64,000 nt of DNA from an uncultured Flavobacteriaceae bacterium (GCA_938029725.1 CALHGE010000019.1:1-64000), one strand, 5' to 3'; positions 18,261-27,619 are shown, counted from the stretch's first letter. Made by a program: numbers and translations. The notes: generated by a model not told the origin, from the sequence alone.

Positions 18261-19004
18261 TTACTTATTTGAATCCTCTGAATTTTTTTTGTAGATATAT
18301 GTGAAATTTAGAGGTTCACTTTCTTGTAATGCCTCTTCAGTGCTGGTTGCTATAAAACTACCATTTTCATCAAAGTGTTTTAGAAAATCATCTTCTTCCT
18401 CATTATAATCTTCATGCTCCCAAGCAAATTTTTTAACTGTCGGAACACCTGCCTTTACAACAAATGCCAATACCAACCCCGTTAAAAAACCGCCCAAATG
18501 TCCTTCCCATGAAATACCGTCTTTCATTGGAAAGATATACCACAACAGACTTCCATAGATAAATACCACTACTAACGAGAGCGCTACCAAACGATAGTGC
18601 TTCGTGAAAATTCCTTTAAAAAAAATAAAACTAGCAAGCAGGTAGATAATACCACTAGCACCAATATGGTATGAGGGTCTGCCAATTCCCCAGGTAATTA
18701 GTCCTGAAAACAGCACCCCCAAGAGCAATACTTTAAATGCAACGTCACGATAAAAATAAAATAAGGACGCCAGCAATAGTGCCAAGGGTAGCGTATTGTT
18801 ATATAAATGTTCTAACGAACCGTGAATAAACGGACTAAAGAGTATTCCTTGAAGACCAGAAACCCTTCTTGGATACAGTCCAAAATCATTAAAATTAGTT
18901 TGAAAACGTAATTCCATCCAATAAACAAACCATATGCTTAGCATCGCCAACAGTGGAACTACCACTACAGAATTCGAAAATTTAAATTCGTTTTGATCAA
19001 ACAT
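18261..19004 (-). CDS. Rhomboid-family intramembrane serine protease
   Basis: An integral membrane protease that cleaves transmembrane helices of substrate proteins. The 247-residue protein has about six hydrophobic segments. The catalytic dyad is visible: Ser117 in YHIGASGIIY and His169 in WEGHLGGFLTG. The HGSLEHLYNN segment (about 61-70) supplies the conserved His/Asn of the oxyanion region. The C-terminal 60 residues are a soluble acidic tail. Its natural substrate is unknown. It is a single gene, convergent with rlmB and divergent from rarA. Confidence 0.92.
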   Translation of the reverse strand: MFDQNEFKFSNSVVVVPLLAMLSIWFVYWMELRFQTNFNDFGLYPRRVSGLQGILFSPFIHGSLEHLYNNTLPLALLLASLFYFYRDVAFKVLLLGVLFSGLITWGIGRPSYHIGASGIIYLLASFIFFKGIFTKHYRLVALSLVVVFIYGSLLWYIFPMKDGISWEGHLGGFLTGLVLAFVVKAGVPTVKKFAWEHEDYNEEEDDFLKHFDENGSFIATSTEEALQESEPLNFTYIYKKNSEDSNK

Positions 19005-19113
19005 CTACTTAAAATTAGTGTATTCAACTCGTCTTATGCTCCATACGTCAATAAACAAGCCAAAATGATTAAACGGTAAGATTGTCATTTATATTATTTA
19101 TTACATTTACCAA

Positions 19114-20397
19114 ATGAATGAGCCCCTTGCAGAAAGAGTACGCCCAAAAACCTTAGAAGACTATATCAGTCAAAATCATTTGGTGGGCGAAAATGGCTCG
19201 TTAACACATCAAATTAAAAAAGGCATAATACCCTCCCTAATTCTTTGGGGGCCTCCAGGAACTGGAAAAACAACTCTTGCGAATATAATAGCAAACGAAA
19301 GCAAACGACCCTTCTACACCCTCAGTGCGATAAACAGTGGGGTAAAAGATATACGTGCGGTTATTGAAAAGGCAAAACAAAGCGGGGGATTATTTACTTC
19401 TAAAAACCCAATTTTATTCATTGATGAAATTCATCGTTTCAGCAAATCGCAACAAGATTCGCTATTGGCTGCTGTTGAAAAAGGATGGGTTACTTTGATA
19501 GGCGCCACAACTGAAAACCCTAGCTTCGAAGTAATTCCTGCGCTATTGTCAAGATGTCAAGTTTATGTGCTCAATGCTTTTGGCAAAGAAGACCTAGAAG
19601 CACTACTGCAACGAGCACTAAAAGAAGACTCCTTATTAAAAGGAAAACAAATAAAACTTACAGAAACAGAAGCCCTTCTAAGACTTTCTGGTGGCGACGG
19701 AAGAAAACTTCTAAACATCTTTGAACTAGTTGTTAACTCGGAAGAATCGAACACAGTTGATATAACAAACGAATTAGTTTTAGGAAAGATTCAGAAAAAT
19801 ACAGTGCTCTATGATAAGACCGGAGAACAACATTACGATATTATTTCTGCCTTTATTAAATCGATAAGAGGAAGCGACCCTAACGGGGCCGTTTACTGGC
19901 TCGCTCGCATGATTGAAGGTGGTGAAGACCTCAAATTTATTGCTCGTAGAATGCTCATCTCGGCTTCGGAAGATATTGGTTTAGCCAACCCAACAGCTTT
20001 AGTAATGGCAAACACTACTTTTCAGTCGGTAACCATTATTGGGTATCCTGAAGCCCGCATCGTATTAAGTCAATGTGCTATTTATTTAGCTACCTCGCCA
20101 AAAAGTAATGCCAGTTATATGGCAATAGGAAAAGCTCAACAAGCTGTAAAACAAACCGGAGATCTCTCTGTTCCCCTAGCCTTGCGTAATGCACCCTCAA
20201 AATTAATGAAAGATTTAGGCTATGGTCAAGATTACAAATACGCCCATAATTATCAAAATAATTTTATTGAAGAAGAATTTTTGCCAGAAGAAATAGCTGG
20301 AACACCATTTTACCAGCCAGGCGTAAATCAACGCGAAAATGCGATCAAAGAATTCCTAAAAAACAGATGGAAAGACAAGTACGATGCTAAAACTTAA
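19114..20397 (+). CDS. rarA: Replication-associated recombination protein A (MgsA/RarA AAA ATPase)
   Basis: A tetrameric AAA+ ATPase of the clamp-loader group that acts at stalled or gapped replication forks. The 427-residue protein starts [20 protein letters not shown], has Walker A GPPGTGKT at 46-53, Walker B LFIDEIH at about 101-107, the sensor segment [12 protein letters not shown], and the MgsA C-terminal domain with [19 protein letters not shown] and [16 protein letters not shown]. Length is normal. The stop codon overlaps the 3' end of the opposite-strand gene by 11 bases. Confidence 0.96.
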   Translation: MNEPLAERVRPKTLEDYISQNHLVGENGSLTHQIKKGIIPSLILWGPPGTGKTTLANIIANESKRPFYTLSAINSGVKDIRAVIEKAKQSGGLFTSKNPILFIDEIHRFSKSQQDSLLAAVEKGWVTLIGATTENPSFEVIPALLSRCQVYVLNAFGKEDLEALLQRALKEDSLLKGKQIKLTETEALLRLSGGDGRKLLNIFELVVNSEESNTVDITNELVLGKIQKNTVLYDKTGEQHYDIISAFIKSIRGSDPNGAVYWLARMIEGGEDLKFIARRMLISASEDIGLANPTALVMANTTFQSVTIIGYPEARIVLSQCAIYLATSPKSNASYMAIGKAQQAVKQTGDLSVPLALRNAPSKLMKDLGYGQDYKYAHNYQNNFIEEEFLPEEIAGTPFYQPGVNQRENAIKEFLKNRWKDKYDAKT

Positions 20398-21235
20398 TAT
20401 CGAGCTCTTCTTTAACAACCTGATCACCTTCATGGTACTCAAAAAACCATTTTCCATCAGATGAATACACTACCCCGTCGCGCCCATTACCCTTTGCTAT
20501 ATATACATTTGGCATAGAGCTTTTGAATATTTTTAGTTGAATTTTAGGTGTGCTGTCTACCAATTGATATCCGTTAGGTAGTACTTGCGCGTATAAAGTA
20601 CCACTAGACATTTTAGATGTAGAAACAGATTTTCCTTTACTATAATCCGTTACCACAGGTGTTCTATCTTTATAAGACTGAACTTCTTCGGTCGCAATTT
20701 GTTCTACCATTGGTTCTTGTTTTTTAACCATACTAGGCTGATCTTCCAATCTTTTAATATCATTTTTAAAACTAATAGTAAGCGGTTCTTCTTGACTTGC
20801 CTCTGTTTTTGGCTCGTACACATAATTCAATGTTGCAAAAGAGTCAAAAGCATTCGTAATTGCTTCTCCATAAGATAGTCTATAATCCTTTTTCTTGCTT
20901 CTACCTTCTTTCGACTGAAACACATTTTGATCATCACAATTATTTAAACCCAACTCTGTTTTTGTAGTAAACATCGTAGAATTATCTATTAAATCGACCA
21001 CCAAGCCTAAACATCTATTCGCTTTTAAATCAGCAGGTAAATTGTCATCATAAACTGAAACAAAACCCTTTTTATTAAATAGGTATTTCACCATAGAACT
21101 GGTCTGATGTTGGTTTTCATTTTTAAAGCCATCAAATCTTTTAGGAACGATAATATATTTATATTCATTCAAATTGACTTGAGAAGAACCAATGAAACTT
21201 GTCATTAAAAAAACTGTAAAGAGTATACTTTTCAA
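20387..21235 (-). CDS. Secreted protein of unknown function
   Basis: I do not recognise a characterised family. The 282-residue product has a signal peptide (about 1-18, ending IGSSQ). Residues 19-150 look folded, with YKYIIVPKRFDGFKNENQHQTSS and RLSYGEAITNAFDSFATLNYVYEP; residues about 150-215 are a charged, low-complexity linker rich in Glu, Lys and Ser; the C-terminal 65 residues (LYAQVLPNGYQLVDSTPKIQ... WFFEYHEGD) look like a small beta domain that may sense or bind a ligand. It overlaps the end of rarA by 11 bases tail-to-tail and is separated from the DUF5723 gene by 126 bases, so it may be transcribed alone. Confidence 0.75.
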   Translation of the reverse strand: MKSILFTVFLMTSFIGSSQVNLNEYKYIIVPKRFDGFKNENQHQTSSMVKYLFNKKGFVSVYDDNLPADLKANRCLGLVVDLIDNSTMFTTKTELGLNNCDDQNVFQSKEGRSKKKDYRLSYGEAITNAFDSFATLNYVYEPKTEASQEEPLTISFKNDIKRLEDQPSMVKKQEPMVEQIATEEVQSYKDRTPVVTDYSKGKSVSTSKMSSGTLYAQVLPNGYQLVDSTPKIQLKIFKSSMPNVYIAKGNGRDGVVYSSDGKWFFEYHEGDQVVKEELDIKF

Positions 21236-21361
21236 AATTTAATATTTTTAAAAACCGCCGTACAAGTTTTGATTGAAGACAATTTCTGATTAATTAAAAT
21301 TACATATGAAAAAAGCATGCCAAAGAAGAAATTCAAACGTATTGAATGCAATTAATTCATA

Positions 21362-22792
21362 TCATTTCTTGCCCCAAGATATGATATTTAATCCTAATTG
21401 AAAAGAGGCATACCTACTATCAGCAATGTTGCTATAAGCGAGCAAATTATCTGCCATGAGATACAGATTTATCGGTCCTGCTTGTAAGTTCAGTCCGAAT
21501 CCAATATTAGTGTAGCTAAACTTATCTACCGTATAGGTTGCCTTAATAGCCAATACATTTCCAAAGCGTCGTTGATAAAAAGCGGATAGCGCCGTTTGTG
21601 GCCCCCTAGGTCGATTAATCATATACAATTGACCACCAACACCATTAACAAACTTAGGCACTCTATTATCTCTTGAAACATTTGGACCGCAATCACAATC
21701 TGCACCTTTAAGTGCCTGCTCTCCCCAATTATAACGCAATGAGGCATAGAGTTTGGTGGGTCTAAAAGTGATATAATTCTTGAAGTTATTTTCAAAAGGA
21801 ACGATTTCCTCGATATTATCGACCAGATCTTGCCAGAAATCGCGATTAGGATCTAAGGCATCTCTTGGCAAAATAACCTCAACTCCCTCAGTAGTTACGT
21901 CTCCTTTCAAGGTATAATTTTCGACATCGTTTGTATGATAAATAAAACCCAAATCTAAGAGGCTACCTGTCACTACGGTTTGGGTATTAAGTTGATGCGT
22001 AAAACCCAAATCAAGGCCCAAACCGAGGTTTCCACCGAACAAACCTCTTTTAATGATCGTTGCAGGAATATTCTCTTCATCAGCAGCAGCCTTTACTGCG
22101 TTGATACCTGATGTTCTCCATTTCATATCAGCATTAATGGTACTTGACAACAAATTATTCTCACCTGGGCGGGTTACAAAAAAGCCCTTATTTCTAGTAG
22201 AATTAAAGTCTAAGATACTCGAATATATTTTTGCTCGCCCACCAAGAGTAAGCGTATTACTCACTTTCTTATTTACTCCGAAATGAAATACATTCAACAG
22301 TTCTCCTCTTGTTTTCAGATCGCCTAAATCAAACCGCTGGTTTAAGCGATCTGCACTTCCTTCTATTGCCAAGATGGCATAGTCTTTCAACCAATATCCG
22401 ATAACATCAAGTTCAGCATATATACCGAAAGAATAAAAAACATTAGGTTTGCTACCTCTAAATCCGATAGTAATAAGTTCGGCTTGTTGTGTTCCACTAA
22501 ATTCATCACTAGCGGTCATACCAGCCAGTAAAAGTGTTCTTACCTTTGTATTAAAATCTACTCCATCGGCGGCAAAAAGATCGTAAGCAGAAACACCACT
22601 TGACCCCGCTTGCGCTGAGATACCAGAAACACCAGGAATACCTGCATACCATTTGAAATCAGTTTGCACACCAGGATTAACTAGTAAAGCTTGTGGAATA
22701 TCAGAGAAATCGTAAAGCAACTGTTTGTTTTGAGCATGCACACCAAGGCATACCAAAAGAATGGATATATATAAAATTTTGGTGATTCTCAT
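21362..22792 (-). CDS. DUF5723-family outer-membrane protein
   Basis: The 476-residue protein has a signal peptide (about 1-20, ending GVHAQ) and the features of the DUF5723 family: LLYDFSDIPQALLVNPGVQ near the start, glycine- and aromatic-rich alternating strands through most of the length, GLDLGFTHQ, and a final strand SFQLGLNIISWGKK. It is probably a beta-barrel in the outer membrane; no function is established. It overlaps the upstream lipoprotein gene by 4 bases (ATGA), so the two are translationally coupled and probably work together at the cell surface. Confidence 0.8.
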   Translation of the reverse strand: MRITKILYISILLVCLGVHAQNKQLLYDFSDIPQALLVNPGVQTDFKWYAGIPGVSGISAQAGSSGVSAYDLFAADGVDFNTKVRTLLLAGMTASDEFSGTQQAELITIGFRGSKPNVFYSFGIYAELDVIGYWLKDYAILAIEGSADRLNQRFDLGDLKTRGELLNVFHFGVNKKVSNTLTLGGRAKIYSSILDFNSTRNKGFFVTRPGENNLLSSTINADMKWRTSGINAVKAAADEENIPATIIKRGLFGGNLGLGLDLGFTHQLNTQTVVTGSLLDLGFIYHTNDVENYTLKGDVTTEGVEVILPRDALDPNRDFWQDLVDNIEEIVPFENNFKNYITFRPTKLYASLRYNWGEQALKGADCDCGPNVSRDNRVPKFVNGVGGQLYMINRPRGPQTALSAFYQRRFGNVLAIKATYTVDKFSYTNIGFGLNLQAGPINLYLMADNLLAYSNIADSRYASFQLGLNIISWGKK

Positions 22793-23337
22793 TTTAAACG
22801 CAATCTAAACTTACCACTAGATTTTAAAGTAATTAGAGGGTTTGAAAGGTTTGAAACACTGGTATTATCGCCCAGGTTTTTCGCAGTAATTCTTATGGTT
22901 GAGAGCGTTTTTATAATAGCTATACTTCTTCCTGCGTCACCGTAAGCAATTTCACTCTGTATAATGGCCGTTGGTGCTGGCTGAGTTAAAAACAGTACGG
23001 TGTCTGTTACAGTACCTCCTTCATCTAAAAGTTCTACTGTAATTTCCAATTCTTTACTGGTGGTATTTTCTAACACAAAAGTTAAGGTTCCATCCAAAAC
23101 CCGGTCTGCAAAAATATCAGAACTAAAAGCGTCAAAATTAAAATTTTGACTAAAAACATCGACATCCACAAGCAGGTTTATTAACCCCTCTTCAACTTCA
23201 AGGTAGAGAATACCAGCTTCATAAGTGGGGGTAGCCTCTAAATCATCATATTGATTAAAGTCTAGATTCTCGGTACACGAAATAGTACCGCAAACAAGTA
23301 GCACTAAAAAAAACATACTTCGACCTATTTTTTGCAT
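22789..23337 (-). CDS. Small lipoprotein of unknown function, coupled to the DUF5723 gene
   Basis: The 182-residue protein begins with a lipoprotein signal (TISC, Cys21) and the acidic linker TENLDFNQYDDL, then has a single predicted beta-sandwich-like region (LTFVLENTTSKELEITVELLDEGGTVTDTV) of the kind seen in Bacteroidota surface lipoproteins. No catalytic motif is visible. Its stop overlaps the DUF5723 start by 4 bases. A near-consensus -7 box TATCTTTA (23386-23393, minus strand) lies about 50 bases upstream of the start and could drive the pair. Confidence 0.72.
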   Translation of the reverse strand: MQKIGRSMFFLVLLVCGTISCTENLDFNQYDDLEATPTYEAGILYLEVEEGLINLLVDVDVFSQNFNFDAFSSDIFADRVLDGTLTFVLENTTSKELEITVELLDEGGTVTDTVLFLTQPAPTAIIQSEIAYGDAGRSIAIIKTLSTIRITAKNLGDNTSVSNLSNPLITLKSSGKFRLRLK

Positions 23338-23396
23338 AACCTAAAGCCTTTTCAGCGACCCAAAAAATCGAGAGCCGCACCCTACTAAAGATAACT

Positions 23397-24086
23397 CTAC
23401 AAAAAGGTTTTTATTTCACTTAAATCTCGAATCATTGGGCAAAATTCATGAAAGGGTTCTCCGTGAGCGTTGAAATGTAAGGTATGAAGACCAGACGCTT
23501 TGGCACCTAAAATATCTGCCTCGAGACTATCACCAATCATCAAAGAATTCTCAGGAGTAGTCCTTGCATTTGTTAAGGCCATTTCGAAAATTCTTGGATT
23601 TGGTTTTTTAACTCCAGCCATTTCAGCATCAATTACCTGTTCAAAATAACTATGAATATTAGAATTTCGAAGTTTTTTAGCTTGTATCTCCTGAAAGCCA
23701 TTGGTAATAATATGCAGCTTATAATTCGGTTTTAAGTATTCTAAAATTTCTATTGTATTCGGAAAAAGATGGTTGTTAGCGGATAAATACATAATGTATT
23801 CATCAGATAGCTTATGAATCATTTGGTCAACTACGGATAAACCTAGGGTATCAAAAACTGATTTCAAGCGTTGAAAACGTAATTCTTCTTTGGTAATTTT
23901 CTCTTCGCGATACAACTTCCAAAAAGCCAAATTCGCAGGAACATAAACTTCTAAAAAATCAGGAAGTAGCACAGGAATATCATTTTCCGATAGTATCTTT
24001 TCTAAGGTCAAGGCTGAATTTTTATCAAAATCCCAAAGGGTATGGTCTAGGTCAAAGAAAACATCTGTCACTACATTTTTAAACAT
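23397..24086 (-). CDS. HAD-family hydrolase, YjjG-type noncanonical pyrimidine nucleotidase
   Basis: HAD enzymes of the YjjG group dephosphorylate nucleoside monophosphates, including damaged pyrimidine nucleotides. The 229-residue protein has HAD motif I FFDLDHTLWDF (nucleophile Asp12, acid/base Asp14), motif II ITNG, the motif III lysine in GVKKPNPRIF, and motif IV MIGDSLEADILGA. The helical cap between motifs I and II is of the YjjG type. It overlaps the 3' end of the upstream deacetylase-like gene by 8 bases, so the two are probably cotranscribed. Confidence 0.88.
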   Translation of the reverse strand: MFKNVVTDVFFDLDHTLWDFDKNSALTLEKILSENDIPVLLPDFLEVYVPANLAFWKLYREEKITKEELRFQRLKSVFDTLGLSVVDQMIHKLSDEYIMYLSANNHLFPNTIEILEYLKPNYKLHIITNGFQEIQAKKLRNSNIHSYFEQVIDAEMAGVKKPNPRIFEMALTNARTTPENSLMIGDSLEADILGAKASGLHTLHFNAHGEPFHEFCPMIRDLSEIKTFL

Positions 24087-25374
24087 GGTATTGATTTAAG
24101 ACCGATTCGTATAATTTTTTCCATTCTTCAGTTTTATCACCACCAAGAAGTTCGATCGAAAAGATAGTGACAAAGTCTCCATTTACGCTTTTTACCCTTT
24201 GATATAGCATACTGATTTTACTAGCAATTTCTTCTTTAGACGCCATACTCACCAAAGCATAATCATGAAAGCTAAAAGGATGCACGCGAATAGGCTGCTG
24301 CAGTTCAATATTGATGTCATAAAAATAAAATGGTACACAGGTACCCGCTCTAAAGCCTATCTCATGCGTATAGCCCATCGTATAATCATCGGTAAATTCA
24401 GCAGCTACTAAATTCCGATATGTGTTAGGAATGTCAACACGGTTGTAGCGCATACGTGAGGAGTTTACCTCTCGATTAATCACATCAGAAAGTCTCTTTT
24501 TTTCAATCTTCAAAAGAGAATCATCTCCAAAAGAACTATAAGAGGCTGCCAAGGCAACTTGGCTATAATCAGCAATCGATTTAATCAAGAATTTAAATTT
24601 ATTATTATTTGGAGACACGTTTTTATCGTAAGTAGAATAGGAAGCAAACTGAAAGAAAAACATACTTTTTACTTTCAACTTTTTGTGCAGGTTAATTAAA
24701 TATTCATAGTTATCAAAAGGATCTTTGCTAGTATTAAACCAAACCCCAATACGTTTGCCGACCCTTCTTAATTTAAACGATGCAAGATCTAAAACCATAC
24801 CAGATAAGCTTCTTACAAAGCCACGATGCGCAAATCCGTGAGAAGTAGTTACATCAACTACAGAGGTATAATTATAAGAACGCTGTTTGTACTCGAATTC
24901 AGGAAAGCGTTCTTTCAGTTTCTCCAACAACTTAAAAGCCCATAAATCTACCACGGGTTGTTGTAAAAATCCGTTTTGATAGGCAATGCTTTCTTTAGGA
25001 GGAAATCGCCCATGAACATCTTTAACATGGGGCAAATATTCCTCATACCTGCTGAGTAAGTAAAAACTCGCAGAAAAAATATCAAAAGGAATTGTGCTGC
25101 GTTCGCCAGCAACAAAAAAACAAGGAACTCCTTCCCAATCTCCTACATTTATTTTAAGGTCATTAATACCTTGTTCAAAAAGCAAATCATTACTTCTAAC
25201 AAAAAACTCGTTTTGTAAGGGTTGTTTGGTGTACGTTATTTTCGGACCAGAGTGTTTTATAAAATCTTCCACTTTCGTGGTAAACGTAATTTCTATCCCC
25301 AAAATTCTGGTGAAAATTTGCTTCATCGTGTAACTGAAGCGCGAGGTAATCTTATGGGTGTAGATTAGTAACAT
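24079..25374 (-). CDS. Polysaccharide deacetylase-family protein with degenerate metal site
   Basis: The 431-residue protein starts MLLIYTHKITSRFSYTMKQIFTRILGIEITFTTKVEDF, the conserved N-terminus of a Bacteroidota deacetylase-like family, and keeps FDIFSASFYLLSRYEEYLPHVKD, FRAGTCVPFYFYD and VHPFSFHDYAL. Such proteins carry a NodB-like (CE4) domain after an N-terminal extension. The metal-binding signatures usually expected are altered: the TxDxD-type motif reads SVVDVTTSHGF, and the place where IHPSY is expected reads ALAASYSSF. It may therefore not hydrolyse acetyl groups. No signal peptide is visible, so it is probably cytoplasmic. It overlaps the yjjG-like gene by 8 bases. Confidence 0.75.
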   Translation of the reverse strand: MLLIYTHKITSRFSYTMKQIFTRILGIEITFTTKVEDFIKHSGPKITYTKQPLQNEFFVRSNDLLFEQGINDLKINVGDWEGVPCFFVAGERSTIPFDIFSASFYLLSRYEEYLPHVKDVHGRFPPKESIAYQNGFLQQPVVDLWAFKLLEKLKERFPEFEYKQRSYNYTSVVDVTTSHGFAHRGFVRSLSGMVLDLASFKLRRVGKRIGVWFNTSKDPFDNYEYLINLHKKLKVKSMFFFQFASYSTYDKNVSPNNNKFKFLIKSIADYSQVALAASYSSFGDDSLLKIEKKRLSDVINREVNSSRMRYNRVDIPNTYRNLVAAEFTDDYTMGYTHEIGFRAGTCVPFYFYDINIELQQPIRVHPFSFHDYALVSMASKEEIASKISMLYQRVKSVNGDFVTIFSIELLGGDKTEEWKKLYESVLNQYHV

Positions 25375-25402
25375 TTATTTCTTAATTGAGAAAAGTACGC
25401 TT

Positions 25403-26101
25403 TTATAAAACGCCTTCGTCTGCAAAGCTAAAATATTCCTTTTGGGTAATTATTAAATGATCCAAAATTTTTATATCGAGTACCTCAGCAGCAGTCTTTA
25501 GCTTATAAGTGATTTTTTTATCTGCAGCACTCGGTTTTAGTGTGCCTGACGGATGATTATGTGCTAAAATCAAAGCGACAGCTCCAAGTTCAAGCGCCTG
25601 CTTCATTACCAAACGAACATCGACCAAAGTTCCTGTTATTCCACCCTTGCTGAGTTGACCACGATGGAGTACTTTATTTGAATTATTGAGATAAACTATC
25701 CAAAATTCTTCATGTTGCAACTCTCCCAATAGGGGTTGTAATAGCTCAAAAACACTTTTACTACTTTGAATTTTTACTATTTTTTGAGCCTCCTCTCCCC
25801 TTCTGCGTCTTCCAATTTCCAATGCCGCGACAATAGTTACGGCTTTGGCTTCTCCAATACCTTTAAATGCCATCAACTGCTTTACGGAAAGTCTACCAAT
25901 CTCATTGAGGTTATTATTCACAGATGCTAAAATACGTTTGGATAACTCTACAGCACTTTCATTTCGGCTTCCTGAGCCAATTAAAATAGCTATGAGCTCT
26001 GTGTCTGATAAAAACCGCTTCCCTTTTTGAATTAATTTTTCGCGTGGCTTATCATCATCCGACCAATTTTTAATAGATAGCGAAGCTTGTTTTTCTTGCA
26101 T
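25403..26101 (-). CDS. radC: RadC-family JAB/MPN domain protein
   Basis: The 232-residue protein has the standard RadC build: an N-terminal helix-hairpin-helix region (about 25-100, FKGIGEAKAVTIVAALEIGRR) and a JAB1/MPN metalloprotease-like domain with the zinc signature HNHPSG at 181-186 followed by Asp194. The historic link to DNA repair is weak and the true activity is unknown. It lies 28 bases upstream of the deacetylase-like gene on the same strand and diverges from the DUF1569 gene. Confidence 0.93.
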   Translation of the reverse strand: MQEKQASLSIKNWSDDDKPREKLIQKGKRFLSDTELIAILIGSGSRNESAVELSKRILASVNNNLNEIGRLSVKQLMAFKGIGEAKAVTIVAALEIGRRRRGEEAQKIVKIQSSKSVFELLQPLLGELQHEEFWIVYLNNSNKVLHRGQLSKGGITGTLVDVRLVMKQALELGAVALILAHNHPSGTLKPSAADKKITYKLKTAAEVLDIKILDHLIITQKEYFSFADEGVL

Positions 26102-26176
26102 TCTTAAAAATAAGACAAATCACACAAATATGAAATAGTTTAATTAGTCATAACTTTATGCTCAAAACAGCCTAAA

Positions 26177-26617
26177 ATGAAATCTCTTTTTGAAGAAACC
26201 ACCTATCACCAAACGCTATCAAGAATTGAAGCGCTCAATGAAAATTCAGAAAGACAATGGGGCAAAATGACTGCAGGTCAAATGGCTTGGCATTGTCAAT
26301 TTCCTATTAGTATTGGTATCAAAAACCCCAATAAAGGAACCGGAAACCTTTTCGTTCGGTTGTTTTTCAAAAAACAAATGTATAACGATACCCCTTTTCG
26401 TAAAAACCTACCTACAGCTCCTAACCTTAAGGCAAAAGAAGAAAAGGACCTCCCTTCAGAAAAAGCAATACTTCGCCAACTCGTCACTAACTTTTATGAC
26501 TGTAAAAGTAGAAAAGACTGGAATCCGCACCCGTTATTTGGAAGATTTACGCATGAACAATGGGGCAAGATGGAGTATAAGCATCTAGATCACCATTTGA
26601 CTCAGTTTGGGGTATAG
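26177..26617 (+). CDS. DUF1569-family protein (DinB-like fold)
   Basis: The 146-residue protein carries the DUF1569 pattern: WGKMTAGQMAWHCQFPIS near residues 34-50, where a histidine is expected to bind metal, and a C-terminal HPLFGRFTHEQWGKMEYKHLDHHLTQFGV with further histidines. DinB-like proteins are four-helix bundles that bind a metal and include thiol-dependent transferases; the substrate here is unknown. There is no signal peptide. It overlaps a possible small opposite-strand gene by 33 bases at its 3' end. Confidence 0.85.
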   Translation: MKSLFEETTYHQTLSRIEALNENSERQWGKMTAGQMAWHCQFPISIGIKNPNKGTGNLFVRLFFKKQMYNDTPFRKNLPTAPNLKAKEEKDLPSEKAILRQLVTNFYDCKSRKDWNPHPLFGRFTHEQWGKMEYKHLDHHLTQFGV

Positions 26618-26800
26618 TCGATGATCTTCCGACTGTATTTCTTGGTGGTCGATTTTAGCTCGCGTATCATTACCCATTCTGTCCTCTTCTAAATTAACGT
26701 TGGATACACCTAACATGCAGGCCACCATAATCAGCGAAAGCTTTCGTCTTAGAAATCGACATATAGCTTTAAGCAGCGGCGCCTTTTGTTCTTGGGTCAC
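26585..26800 (-). CDS. Possible small membrane protein with basic N-terminus
   Basis: A 71-codon frame starting with GTG; a stop codon lies just upstream and no ATG precedes the hydrophobic part. The peptide has a basic stretch (KAICRFLRRKLS), one hydrophobic segment (about residues 22-36, LSLIMVACMLGVSNV) and a charged tail (NLEEDRMGNDTRAKIDHQEIQSEDH). That order is protein-like and unlike chance translation. Against it are the GTG start, no clear ribosome site and a 33-base overlap with the DUF1569 gene. It would lie upstream of the terminator at 26858-26887 only on the opposite side, so it has no obvious promoter. Confidence 0.45.
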   Translation of the reverse strand: MTQEQKAPLLKAICRFLRRKLSLIMVACMLGVSNVNLEEDRMGNDTRAKIDHQEIQSEDHRLYPKLSQMVI

Positions 26801-26857
26801 AGTGAATAGAGCGCAAAACGAATTCTAAAGACCCACGGAACTGACAAATATTCAGCA

Positions 26858-26887
26858 CAAAAAAGCCCCTGCAAAACGGCAGGGGCT
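26858..26887 (-). terminator. Rho-independent terminator after the Lys/Glu-rich protein gene
   Basis: On the minus strand, AGCCCCTGC and GCAGGGGCT form a perfect 9-bp GC-rich stem around CGTTTT, followed by a T-run. It closes the two-gene unit 27841-26915. Confidence 0.88.
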
Positions 26888-26914
26888 AAATTCAGTATCA
26901 GATAAACTAAAAAT

Positions 26915-27619
26915 TTATTCTATAGGCTTGCCAAGCTCTTCAATTTCTTTAGTTTTCTTTTTCACCCTTTCCTTTCCTCTTTTGATAATATCCTCAAGCT
27001 CATTTAGTTTTTCCTCAGCCTTACTGATTTTCTCCTCTTTTTCTTTAATCAATTCTTCATCAGAGCCTTTTTCGCTGCGCTCTTTCTCAACCCGCTCTTT
27101 CGCTTGTTTCACTTTTTCACGTCCATTGCGTAAAGTCTCTTCATTCTCATTAAGGCTATTTTCGGTTCTCTCTATTTGTTCTTTGGCCATTGACGCTCTC
27201 TGCATACCAAACTCTTTTCCGCTCATATCACCTTTGTCACGACCATAAGCATTGCCTTTAGCTGATTTTTCCTTTTTTGCTTTCTTGGCCTTCTTTTCAG
27301 ATTTCTCCTCTTTTGTATCATCATCACGGTCTTCGACGTCATCATGGTCTTCGACATCATCATCACCTTTCATCTTATTCTTTTCCTCTTTAGCCTTCTC
27401 CTTCATTTTGTCTTTACCCTTCTCCTTCATTTCATCAGCTTTGTCTTTTTGCTGCTCCAATACCTCATCAACTTCTTCCGCGACCTCTTCTTTTACCTTC
27501 TTTACTTTTTCTTTTTTCGCTTTTCCTTTTTCTTGAGATTTCCCTTGAGCGTGCCCAGAAGTTGTTGTTAGAACAAATGCGAACAGCATCAATCCAATTA
27601 ATCTTTTTATATTTTGCAT
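26915..27619 (-). CDS. Secreted Lys/Glu-rich coiled-coil protein
   Basis: The function is unknown. The 234-residue protein has a signal peptide (about 1-24, ending TSGHAQ). Then follow a Lys/Glu-dominated region (25-85), a strongly acidic patch with two near-identical units (DDDVEDHDDVEDRDDD, about 89-104), a second basic Lys/Glu block, a short different segment NAYGRDKGDMSGKEFGMQRASMAKEQ (about 121-146), and a long predicted coiled coil to the end. The simple composition makes homology searches hard to judge. It starts 18 bases after a small coiled-coil lipoprotein gene, and a strong terminator follows, so the two form an operon; an envelope spacer or scaffold role is a guess. Confidence 0.8.
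   Translation of the reverse strand: MQNIKRLIGLMLFAFVLTTTSGHAQGKSQEKGKAKKEKVKKVKEEVAEEVDEVLEQQKDKADEMKEKGKDKMKEKAKEEKNKMKGDDDVEDHDDVEDRDDDTKEEKSEKKAKKAKKEKSAKGNAYGRDKGDMSGKEFGMQRASMAKEQIERTENSLNENEETLRNGREKVKQAKERVEKERSEKGSDEELIKEKEEKISKAEEKLNELEDIIKRGKERVKKKTKEIEELGKPIE

Noticed and set aside
26928-27571. Several Ser/Phe-rich plus-strand frames
   Set aside because: They are the antisense of the Lys/Glu-rich protein; low-complexity coding DNA leaves its complement open.
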